DNA of 13,626 bases, taken from NCBI GenBank assembly GCA_030673735.1, contig DAOVIK010000015.1, positions 1 through 13,626 of the forward strand. Direction: 5' to 3'. A program made the position numbers and the translations under genes. The stretch comes from Anaerolineae bacterium. Its GTDB lineage: Bacteria; Chloroflexota; Anaerolineae; Anaerolineales; E44-bin32. This document shows, piece by piece, positions 8,309 to 13,626 of this stretch. Under the pieces are notes generated by a model, which was given only the letters and a program-made list of their open reading frames with translations, was not told the DNA's origin and searched no databases. Numbering within the stretch: position 1 is the stretch's first letter; each line of letters begins with the position of its first letter.

Positions 8309-8427
8309 GATGGTTTTCATAACTAGGGCGTTCATTGCTCATCCACCGGCAGCCCCACTTGGGCGTAATAATCTAAGAACCTTACCCATGGGTATGATGA
8401 CATTGCGAATGGTTCGAGGAGCGTAGC

Positions 8428-9204
8428 GTGAGTCCATCAAGTGGCAACAAGCGGGGCCATATTCCAAAGCGTGTAATGGAGGGCATCGAAGAAAAGATCT
8501 TCGATGCCCTGCCGCAGCGCGTGCTGGGCAACTTGCGCCACCCGGCTTCCGAAAATGCCCTGGTGTGGAATTTGATGTATCCCCTGGCGCGACCTGATAT
8601 CTCGATGGAAGCGCTGCTGGCGCTGCGGCCGCTATGGGGGACGCCTGCCATCGAGGCCGAGGGGGATGCACTGCGCCCCTACTTCTGGGGCTACGCCATT
8701 TCGGGTCAAAGACTCCCCGGCTTGGATCATGTGCTGCTGCAGGTTGACGGCCCGGGGCCGCGCACCGAAGTGGATGTCTTTCTGGTGGGCGAGCGCAACC
8801 TGGTGCTGGTCGAAGCCAAGAACAGAAGCGGCTTGGGACGTTGTGCGCGCTACCAGAAGGGGCGCTGCCCTGAGGCTCAGGCAGATGAAAAGCAGGGTAC
8901 GTGCCGCTATTGGGAAGTCCCGGAGGCCCGCTTCAGCGATCTTTTGGATGTTGGGCCACGGCCTGTCCATGAGGATCCCCCGCCGGCGTGCAGCATGCAT
9001 TATCAACTCGCCCGCACGCTGCTGGTTGGCAATGAACTGGCGGCTAAAACCGACAAGCTGCTGCATTTCTGGATGATTGTGCCCAAATCGCGCTGGTCCG
9101 CGCTGCAGCGAACGTGGCAGGATTTCTGTGACCGTCTGCATGATGACGCGCTGTGGCGCAGGCTGCGGGTTTTGGCGTGGGAGGACGTGCGCACCCTGCG
9201 TTGA
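8428..9204 (+). CDS. PD-(D/E)XK nuclease-like protein
   Basis: A 258-residue protein. EVDVFLVGERNLVLVEAKNRS (114-134) fits the restriction-endonuclease-like core: Asp116 ending one strand, then hydrophobic residues and Glu129-x-Lys131. DNA cleavage or repair is therefore plausible, but the biological role is unknown. Four cysteines follow the core (139, 147, 159, 188), the first in GRCARYQKGRCPEA; they might bind zinc or an iron-sulfur cluster, as some RecB-like nucleases do. No methyltransferase, helicase or cas gene is adjacent, so it looks like an orphan. The GTG start is chosen for GAGGAG 6 bases upstream; ATG at 8476 is an alternative. A strong 13-bp hairpin lies inside the early coding region. 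GC content returns to the window norm here. Confidence 0.72.
   Translation: MSPSSGNKRGHIPKRVMEGIEEKIFDALPQRVLGNLRHPASENALVWNLMYPLARPDISMEALLALRPLWGTPAIEAEGDALRPYFWGYAISGQRLPGLDHVLLQVDGPGPRTEVDVFLVGERNLVLVEAKNRSGLGRCARYQKGRCPEAQADEKQGTCRYWEVPEARFSDLLDVGPRPVHEDPPPACSMHYQLARTLLVGNELAAKTDKLLHFWMIVPKSRWSALQRTWQDFCDRLHDDALWRRLRVLAWEDVRTLR
8480..8510 (+). repeat. 13-bp perfect hairpin within the nuclease-like gene
   Basis: AGGGCATCGAAGA (8480-8492) is perfectly complementary to TCTTCGATGCCCT (8498-8510), with a 5-base loop AAAGA. It lies about 50 bases after the GTG start and directly after the alternative ATG at 8476. It has no T-run, so it is not a normal terminator, but it would fold stably in the mRNA. 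Confidence 0.75.
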
Positions 9205-9262
9205 AGATTTCTCCTTGGATCATCCGAGGGTGATCCCGCAGCGTAGACCTGAAGCCGGGGTC

Positions 9263-9291
9263 TTCACATCGCTATGTTGATCGAATAGAAT
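9263..9291 (+). promoter_or_regulatory. sigma70-like promoter for the PCYCGC lipoprotein gene
   Basis: TTCACA (9263-9268) and TAGAAT (9286-9291) are each 5/6 matches to the -35 and -10 consensus and are 17 bases apart. Transcription would start near 9298 and give a leader of about 30 bases before the ATG at 9328, with GGAGG at 9319-9323 as ribosome binding site. Confidence 0.6.
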
Positions 9292-9327
9292 GTTCAGACT
9301 GCCGATATCATTTGCGACGGAGGTCGA

Positions 9328-9753
9328 ATGCGGAGATTTGGATGGTTGTTCTTGGTGGGATTGCTTGCGGTGCTGCTTGCAGCCTGCGCACCGCAGGAAG
9401 AGGTTGCCCTCGAATTGGCGCCAGTATCGGCGCTTCCTGAGGAGATTCGGCAGGCGCCGGTGCATATTCAAGAAGCGTACCGCTTTGCGGTCGCAAATCC
9501 GGAGCTGCTGCAGCAGATTCCATGTTACTGCGGGTGCGGCGCGGTGGGGCATACGTCCAACTATGACTGCTATATCGCGGGGACGAATCCAGATGGTAGC
9601 CCACAATTTGACACACACGGCTTTGGCTGAGGCATTTGTGTGAACATCACGCGTGACGTGATGGAGATGGTGGCAAAAGGGATGTCTGTCGAGCGAATCC
9701 GTGCTGTGATTGAGCGTGATTATGAGCACTATGGTCCATCAACAGGGCCGTGA
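9328..9753 (+). CDS. PCYCGC-motif lipoprotein, candidate selenoprotein (in-frame TGA at 9628)
   Basis: Lipoprotein signal with lipobox LAAC (Cys20), then a mature domain with IPCYCGCG (residues 64-71), GHTSNYDCYIAG (74-85) and FDTHGFG (94-100), as in the PCYCGC-motif lipoprotein family. A TGA at codon 101 would end the protein at 100 residues. The same frame continues for 40 codons as GICVNITRDVMEMV, then SVERIRAVIERDYEHYG, to a TGA at 9751. That is the expected family C-terminus, normally written HGxxCGxC followed by DI. The TGA thus replaces the first Cys of C-x-x-C, and a hairpin with bacterial SECIS geometry follows. I annotate the full frame with residue 101 as probable selenocysteine, giving a 141-residue protein with a U-x-x-C motif. 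If the TGA is a true stop, this is a truncated gene ending at 9630. The function is unknown; the cysteines suggest metal binding or redox activity outside the membrane. A further gene follows after 95 bases, up to a shared terminator. Confidence 0.75.
9645..9663 (+). promoter_or_regulatory. putative bacterial SECIS hairpin
   Basis: CATCACG (9645-9651) and CGTGATG (9657-9663) form a perfect 7-bp stem with a 5-base loop CGTGA. The loop's second base, G9653, is 22 bases after the in-frame TGA. The general bacterial SECIS model asks for a short stem-loop with a G in the first two loop positions, roughly 16-37 bases after UGA. This hairpin meets it while also coding for conserved residues. SelB binding is inferred, not shown. 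Confidence 0.55.
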
Positions 9754-9848
9754 GCGTTTGGGCAGATGGGAATCCTCACGAACGCAATCGTGATAATTGA
9801 CCGGTCTGAGGGAACATTGCGAACACTTGATCCCAGCAGGAGTCGGGG

Positions 9849-10379
9849 ATGAAGCAAGACGGAAAATTGCGCATCGGTCCGATGGTCTTGATGGCGCTTG
9901 GCGCGGTCCTTCTGATTCTGGCTGTGGTTGCGGCTCCTATCGCACTGCAGCTCATGCAGCCTGTGGCGGCATCTCTCCCGCCCGAACTGGGCGGCATGCC
10001 GATACAGGAAGCGCTGTATGCCGCTGAGGCCGTCGAGATGATCGATCGCATGCATTCCAAGTCGTTTCCGCTGAGTTCTGGAGCGGTGGGTGCGTACGGG
10101 CCTTTTGGCGAGGCGATCCTGTACATCTCTGGCGCGCCTACAAAAGGGATGGCGGCGCGCATGACCGTTGACATGACCGATCGCATCGCCGAGAACGAAA
10201 CGCCGTTCACGCCAATGGGTGAGGAAGTGATTGACGGAATACGCGTGTACATTCTGGAAGGTCAAGGACAGCAACACTTCTACTTTCAATCTGGTGAGCT
10301 GCTGGTATGGCTGGCGGCGGATGCGTGGCTCGCCGAGCAAGCTCTCGAGGATTGCATGCACTTCTACACGGCAGAATGA
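9849..10379 (+). CDS. membrane-anchored extracytoplasmic protein, unknown function
   Basis: A 176-residue protein with one hydrophobic segment at residues about 11-33 and no lipobox, so it is probably anchored by its N-terminus with the rest outside the cytoplasm. The exported part has no motif I recognise. It includes EVIDGIRVYILEGQGQQHF (126-144) and SGELLVWLAADAWLAEQAL (148-166), which read as a small alpha/beta domain. One cysteine (169) is present. AGGAG lies 6 bases before the ATG. It follows the PCYCGC lipoprotein gene by 95 bases with no terminator between them and is closed by a strong terminator, so the two probably form one transcription unit and may act together at the cell surface. 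Confidence 0.75.
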   Translation: MKQDGKLRIGPMVLMALGAVLLILAVVAAPIALQLMQPVAASLPPELGGMPIQEALYAAEAVEMIDRMHSKSFPLSSGAVGAYGPFGEAILYISGAPTKGMAARMTVDMTDRIAENETPFTPMGEEVIDGIRVYILEGQGQQHFYFQSGELLVWLAADAWLAEQALEDCMHFYTAE

Positions 10380-10419
10380 GTTCGTAGGTGTAGTGCGGGC
10401 AGGACTGAGTATAAATCGC

Positions 10420-10450
10420 AAAGACCTCCGAGGTAGCCTCGGAGGTCTTT
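10420..10450. terminator. strong, probably bidirectional terminator
   Basis: AAAGACCTCCGAGG (10420-10433) pairs perfectly with CCTCGGAGGTCTTT (10437-10450): a 14-bp stem with a 3-base loop TAG. The T's needed for release are within the stem, as in many bidirectional terminators. It lies 40 bases after the 176-residue protein gene and between convergent genes, so it can also end transcripts of the bactofilin-like gene coming from the right. Confidence 0.88.
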
Positions 10451-10526
10451 GACACTCGCAGAGCGTACGCAGCTATCCCGCGTTTTCGCTCCTCACCGGG
10501 GGTGCGGGAGAGCGCCAGATCTCAAT

Positions 10527-10639
10527 CCGGAGCATGATTGACCCCGAACGTGGACGACGACGAATGACCCGGGGCCCGGAAAGTGTGAAACGTGGAATCC
10601 ATAGTGGTGGTCATTCGGCGTTAACGCCCTATGCTCCGG
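10527..10639. repeat. nested interrupted inverted repeats downstream of the bactofilin-like gene
   Basis: Two 9-bp inverted repeats are nested. The outer pair is CCGGAGCAT (10527-10535) with ATGCTCCGG (10631-10639); the inner pair is CGAATGACC (10561-10569) with GGTCATTCG (10609-10617). Internal loops of 25 and 13 bases separate them, and a GC palindrome CCGGGGCCCGG (10569-10579) starts the centre. The element ends 10 bases from the stop of the minus-strand gene. It could be a structured 3' end, a terminator complex or a degenerate small mobile repeat. Confidence 0.55.
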
Positions 10640-10649
10640 CCATATCGGT

Positions 10650-11975
10650 TCAGGCCTTCTTGGCAGCAGGCTTTTTGGGCTTCTCACGCAGGAGCAGCCA
10701 CATAGCGCCCATACCAGTGATCGTGACGGCGACGCCGAGGAACCAGCCTAGGACCGGGATGCCTCGCAAGAGAACGTAGAGGAACGCTCCCAGGACAAGC
10801 GGCCACAGCTTGCTGTCGGCCTGCTTTGGCCAGATCTTCTGCAGGATCCACTCCCCTCCGACAAAGGCAACCACCAACTTGCTGCCGAAGTGGACGAGCA
10901 GCACGAACACCGCAAGCGCCAGGCCAAAGCTCGAGAAACCGATTCCGGCGACCGCATCGGCCAGGCCTCCGAGCGTCAAGATGCTCAGGAAGATGACCAG
11001 CGCCAGGAGTACAGCCGCAGCCAAGGCAGCGGCCACGTAGCCGAGGATGGTCACTACGAAACCCCAACCGGCAGCGGGCAGCGGCTCGGAGATCGCCTTG
11101 TCCATGGTCCTGCGCAGAAGCTTTGGAATCAGCCACAGCGCCAATGCTCCAAGCACGAGCAGGGTGATGAAATCGCGCAGGCGGCCGAGGAGCCAATAGC
11201 CGAACTTGGCAATGGCACTTACGTGAGAGGCATCACCGGGGATCCGTTCCGCTGGGGTTTCCTTGTACACGATATCACCCGCCGGCTCGGATCGAATTTC
11301 GTCCGATTGCTCGACGGGGCTGGTGTACTCAAGCCCGCCAGAGATGGTAGCATCGTCTCCGACGCGCAGACCTGGGGCTACCGGTGAGACCGCGCCGGTG
11401 AGACCGAAGGGAGGGATCGGCAGCCGAGCATCGGTGGGAGTGCCGACTTCAGCGGTGACGTCTCCTCCGACTCTACCGTTGATCTCCAGAGCGGCGACGG
11501 CGACAGTTACATCCCGGTACACGACCCCCGAGTGTACTACCTGGTAGCTGGCCGCTAGCAGGTCCCTGTTCACGGTGGAGCCGCTCGTGGATTTCAAAGC
11601 GAAACCGGCGAAGATGGCGTTGCGGTTGATCGTGGATCTGGAACCCAAGATCAAGCTGCCCCCCGCGACGTATACGCTGCCTCCTACGTAGCCGTTTATG
11701 GTTATGGTTTGACCGACGGCAAAGATGCTGCCATTGACGGTACCGTTCAGAGTCACTGAGCTGCCGACTGCGAACAGGTTCCCGGATACAGTGCCGTCGA
11801 TGAGCACGCTGTCGCCGGCGATGAAGACATCATCGTCGACTACCTGCCCGGCTGGGATGGTGTCGTCCTCCACGATCTCGATGGCGTAGGCAGATCCGAC
11901 CAGGCCGAATGCCACTACAAGCAAGAGAGCGGCAGCCAGGACGGCGCGTAGCCAGGCCTTGCGTTTCTTGGACAT
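10650..11975 (-). CDS. bactofilin-like polymer-forming repeat protein with membrane domain
   Basis: A 441-residue protein. The signal peptide or first helix is at residues about 9-32. Residues about 48-175 form a right-handed beta-helix-like repeat with period near 17-20, for example SVLIDGTVSGNLFAVGSS then TVNGSIFAVGQTITING then VYVAGGSLILGS. This is the pattern of bactofilins (polymer-forming cytoskeletal family), but placed after a signal sequence and so probably outside the cytoplasm. A linker (180-255) leads to about four hydrophobic stretches (267-285, 303-335, 345-372, 391-428) and a basic tail ending KPKKPAAKKA. A structural or scaffolding role at the envelope is inferred. AGGAGG lies 8 bases before the ATG. 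It is transcribed alone, convergent with the genes on its left. Confidence 0.85.
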   Translation of the reverse strand: MSKKRKAWLRAVLAAALLLVVAFGLVGSAYAIEIVEDDTIPAGQVVDDDVFIAGDSVLIDGTVSGNLFAVGSSVTLNGTVNGSIFAVGQTITINGYVGGSVYVAGGSLILGSRSTINRNAIFAGFALKSTSGSTVNRDLLAASYQVVHSGVVYRDVTVAVAALEINGRVGGDVTAEVGTPTDARLPIPPFGLTGAVSPVAPGLRVGDDATISGGLEYTSPVEQSDEIRSEPAGDIVYKETPAERIPGDASHVSAIAKFGYWLLGRLRDFITLLVLGALALWLIPKLLRRTMDKAISEPLPAAGWGFVVTILGYVAAALAAAVLLALVIFLSILTLGGLADAVAGIGFSSFGLALAVFVLLVHFGSKLVVAFVGGEWILQKIWPKQADSKLWPLVLGAFLYVLLRGIPVLGWFLGVAVTITGMGAMWLLLREKPKKPAAKKA

Positions 11976-12373
11976 CGATTTTCCTCCTGATTCATGTCAC
12001 CAATCGTGATGTAGCAACTGTCGTCAGTGGCGATCGTGTCTTCACGAATTCTGATTTCCGCATGCAAGGCCGGCGATCATGCTATCTTGGCGCTTGCTGC
12101 GGTCTGTAGGGAAGAAGAGCCGTATCGAGTGCAATGCTGTGGTGCTATGCAGTGGCGGCGCGAGAAAAGCGCCGCTATCGGCCGGGGAAATGCAGGTAAT
12201 GCTATTGGCCCGGTAAGTGATCTGTGATTGGCCGCCGCGAAGCGTCCTCCTCCGGATTGGACTCGCTTCATATTGCGACCATGCGAAGCCTGGCTGACAC
12301 TCATCAAATCTGCCCCCAGTTGACCATAGAAAGGGCTTCGCGTTGGAAGCACGCTTCACGCAGTATCAGTTAG
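11976..12373. other. intergenic region between dodecin and bactofilin-like genes
   Basis: About 398 bases without a convincing gene. The short open frames on either strand have no family features and no good ribosome binding site. The region includes the ribosome binding site of the bactofilin-like gene at its left end and one GC-rich hairpin (12155-12175). The promoter of the bactofilin-like gene should be here, but I could not identify it. Confidence 0.55.
12155..12175. repeat. GC-rich hairpin in intergenic region
   Basis: GCGGCGC (12155-12161) pairs with GCGCCGC (12169-12175) around the loop GAGAAAA. Read on the minus strand the loop is TTTTCTC and no T-run follows the stem, so it is not a standard terminator of the dodecin gene, though it may stop or stabilise that transcript. 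Confidence 0.4.
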
Positions 12374-12583
12374 CTAGCCCTCGAACTTGAAGGAAACCTT
12401 CATCCTGGCGCGATAGGCGCGGATCTTGCCATCTTCGATCACCAAGTCCAGTTCCGCCACTTCAGCGACACGAAGGTCGCGCAGTGACTTTGAGGCTCTG
12501 TCGACGGCTGCAGCAGCGGCTTTCTCCCATGAATCCTTGCTGGTTCCAACCAACTCGATCACTTTGTAGACACTATCTGTCAT
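12374..12583 (-). CDS. dodecin family protein
   Basis: A 69-residue dodecin. These small proteins assemble into hollow dodecamers that bind flavins (riboflavin or FMN) and are thought to store or buffer them in the cytosol. The sequence covers the whole fold: VYKVIELVGTS (5-15), helix SWEKAAAAAVDRASKSLRDL (18-37), AEVAELDLVIEDGKIRAY (40-57) and RARMKVSFKFE (58-68). The tryptophan that stacks on flavin in haloarchaeal and Thermus dodecins, just before the x-E-V strand, is a valine here (Val39), so flavin binding may differ. AGGAGG lies close upstream of the ATG. Palindromes lie 23-73 bases upstream. The gene stands alone. Confidence 0.93.
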   Translation of the reverse strand: MTDSVYKVIELVGTSKDSWEKAAAAAVDRASKSLRDLRVAEVAELDLVIEDGKIRAYRARMKVSFKFEG

Positions 12584-12605
12584 TCTGGCCTCCTGAATTG
12601 TGGGT

Positions 12606-12656
12606 GTCCATGCATGGAATGCGTGATCCGATCACTGCTCATCACAGTCATGGACA
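12606..12656. promoter_or_regulatory. palindrome cluster upstream of dodecin, possible operator
   Basis: Three symmetric elements lie within 51 bases: TCCATGCATGGA (12607-12618, perfect), GTGATCcGATCAC (12623-12635, perfect around one central base), and an inverted repeat TGTCCATG (12606-12613) with CATGGACA (12649-12656). They sit 23-73 bases before the minus-strand dodecin start, where a promoter and operator would be expected. No regulator can be named. Confidence 0.45.
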
Positions 12657-12864
12657 TGCATCATGCTCGATTGATCGCATTCTGAGTCCCCCGAAGTTCG
12701 CAGAGGGAAAACTTCCGACCAACCACGATCTTCCGCTGCTTGAAGCTTACGCATGAGTGCGCTATTGCGCAAATCATAGTTTCCCTGCACCCGCGCCCGT
12801 TCCGCGGATTGCAGAAGCCGGTGACAGGGAACAAGGGATGCACGGGATCGTGCTGGAATCCGGA

Positions 12865-13380
12865 TCATCGATCCTGTTCACTCGTGTGATCTTGTGATGA
12901 TGCTTTTAGCATGCGTGGCCACCATCTGGGGACTTCGCGCTTGTAGCGCAAGTAGGTTTCCCCGAACTGCTGGCTCAGCCGGGGTTCCTCGTAGAACACG
13001 ATGAAGAGATGAAACGCCAGAAAGACCAGGACTGCGTAGACCAGCAAGACGCTGGATTGATAGATGAGGACTTCACCGAGGAGCACCAGCAGGATGCCTA
13101 CGTACATGGGATTTCTGACAAAGCGGTAGAAACCTTCGGCAACGAATCGCTTCGGTGGATCGTTTGGAGCCGGTGTTCCCTCGCCGATGAAGGTGAAGGC
13201 CCAGAAGCTCCAAAGAAGCATGGCGCTTCCGGCGATGGCTGGAGCCAGCCCGATCCATCGCAAGGGACCGAGAGCAAGGGTGAAGAGACGATAGCCGGAT
13301 TGCAGCAGCAGATGGGGGATCAGCATAAGCACGGTCCCCGGCGCAACGATCAAGAAGAGCAGAGTCTTTTTGGCAGTCAT
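12865..13380 (-). CDS. isoprenylcysteine carboxyl methyltransferase (ICMT)-like membrane protein
   Basis: A 171-residue integral membrane protein of the ICMT/phospholipid methyltransferase-like family. Hydrophobic segments lie at about 5-27, 41-64, 91-107 and 109-130. The conserved C-terminal signature is present: GFYRFVRNPMYVG (83-95), then the EEPRL helix (131-135), FGETYLRYKREVPRWWP (139-155). In studied relatives these residues bind S-adenosylmethionine. The bacterial substrate is unknown, and prenylated cysteine is not expected. The ATG at 13380 is chosen because family members start near this point. Longer starts (ATG 13470, TTG 13482) would overlap the upstream gene and add a basic, non-hydrophobic extension; still, the chosen ATG lacks a clear Shine-Dalgarno. 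The upstream gene's stop is 34 bases away, so co-transcription is likely. Confidence 0.85.
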   Translation of the reverse strand: MTAKKTLLFLIVAPGTVLMLIPHLLLQSGYRLFTLALGPLRWIGLAPAIAGSAMLLWSFWAFTFIGEGTPAPNDPPKRFVAEGFYRFVRNPMYVGILLVLLGEVLIYQSSVLLVYAVLVFLAFHLFIVFYEEPRLSQQFGETYLRYKREVPRWWPRMLKASSQDHTSEQDR

Positions 13381-13414
13381 CTGGGGATGATTATCCTTAT
13401 CGCGCTTTTGGCGG

Positions 13415-13626
13415 CTAGAGATCCGAATAGGACGCTCGCCGGTTCTCCCTGCGCGCAAGCTCGCTGGCATAGTGGCGGCCAAGGAAATCAGCGTTCTCCT
13501 TGGCCCATTCGGTCAGTTTTGTCTCCCCAGCGGCCGGGGAATCGGTGAAAAGCAATCCGGTCTTCAAGCCCTCGATCTCCTGGCGCGTGATCACGACATC
13601 TCCCACCAGCTTGCCTACTAGCCATC
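13415..13626 (-). CDS. C-terminal part of a probable NAD(P)-binding epimerase/dehydratase (partial)
   Basis: The frame is open from the right window edge to TAG at 13415-13417, giving 69 C-terminal residues beginning WLVGKLVGDVVITRQEIEGL, followed by GLLFTDSP, then TKLTEWAKENADFLGRHYASELARR. From memory this resembles the C-terminal tail of NDUFA9-like NAD(P)-binding SDR/epimerase proteins common in Chloroflexi and actinobacteria. The Rossmann nucleotide-binding part lies outside the window, so the assignment rests on the tail alone. An internal GTG at 13606 is not the start, because coding continues upstream. Confidence 0.6.
   Translation of the reverse strand, partial: WLVGKLVGDVVITRQEIEGLKTGLLFTDSPAAGETKLTEWAKENADFLGRHYASELARRENRRASYSDL

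Noticed and set aside
9218..9237. Short inverted repeat GGATCA/TGATCC after the nuclease-like gene as a terminator
   Set aside because: Only a 6-bp stem, no T-run; too weak to call.
9328..9630. Reading the PCYCGC gene as a simple 100-residue protein
   Set aside because: It would end just before the conserved second half of the family, which is present in the same frame after the TGA. Kept only as the alternative (nonsense mutation or sequencing error).
9220..9729. Antisense open frame opposite the PCYCGC lipoprotein
   Set aside because: The sense strand carries a lipobox, PCYCGC motif, ribosome binding site and promoter; the antisense product has no recognisable features.
12042..12359. Minus-strand open frame between dodecin and the bactofilin-like gene
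   Set aside because: No Shine-Dalgarno, no signal or domain features, and it spans a GC hairpin; treated as non-coding.
1..13626. CRISPR arrays, tRNA or rRNA genes, insertion sequences, integrases
   Set aside because: No regularly spaced repeats, cloverleaf sequences, rRNA signatures or transposase motifs were seen on either strand.

Overview
The window looks like chromosomal DNA from an uncultured bacterium, most plausibly of the Chloroflexota (Anaerolineae-like). This is an inference from gene content: a bactofilin-like polymer-forming membrane protein, a PCYCGC lipoprotein, a Flp-type pilin, a dodecin, and a tkt-rpiB-tal run with a mycobacterial/Chloroflexi-type transaldolase. No 16S rRNA, tRNA or other taxonomic marker is present. 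Most genes are moderately GC-rich. Two patches, about 1250-2720 and 6690-8330, are visibly more AT-rich and use different codons. Each encodes one exported protein.

Layout. Plus strand: a possible gene end (1-48); a patatin-like phospholipase followed by a small two-helix membrane protein; a Flp-like pilin fused to a large ectodomain, closed by a strong terminator; then tkt, rpiB and tal, overlapping by 1-4 bases, which form the non-oxidative pentose phosphate module. Next come a signal-anchored alpha-toroid-like protein, a PD-(D/E)XK nuclease-like protein with a 13-bp hairpin in its coding region, and a two-gene unit of a PCYCGC lipoprotein and a membrane-anchored protein. That unit starts at a good sigma70-like promoter and ends at a 14-bp terminator hairpin. 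Minus strand, from the right: the C-terminus of a probable NAD(P)-binding epimerase/dehydratase cut by the window edge, an isoprenylcysteine methyltransferase-like membrane enzyme, a dodecin, and a bactofilin-like membrane protein.

Most interesting observation. The PCYCGC lipoprotein gene appears to stop at an in-frame TGA (9628-9630), but the same frame continues for 40 sense codons that match the usual C-terminus of the family. The TGA falls where the family has the first cysteine of a C-x-x-C motif (HGxxCGxC). A perfect 7-bp hairpin, CATCACG/CGTGATG with loop CGTGA, lies just downstream. Its loop carries a G in the second position, 22 bases after the TGA, which fits the published consensus for bacterial SECIS elements. 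The gene is therefore a candidate selenoprotein with a U-x-x-C redox motif and would be annotated as truncated by standard gene callers. A plain nonsense mutation or sequencing error remains possible.

Other points to check are the non-homologous tail on transaldolase, the pilin fusion, the palindromes upstream of dodecin and its missing flavin-stacking tryptophan, and nested inverted repeats downstream of the bactofilin-like gene.
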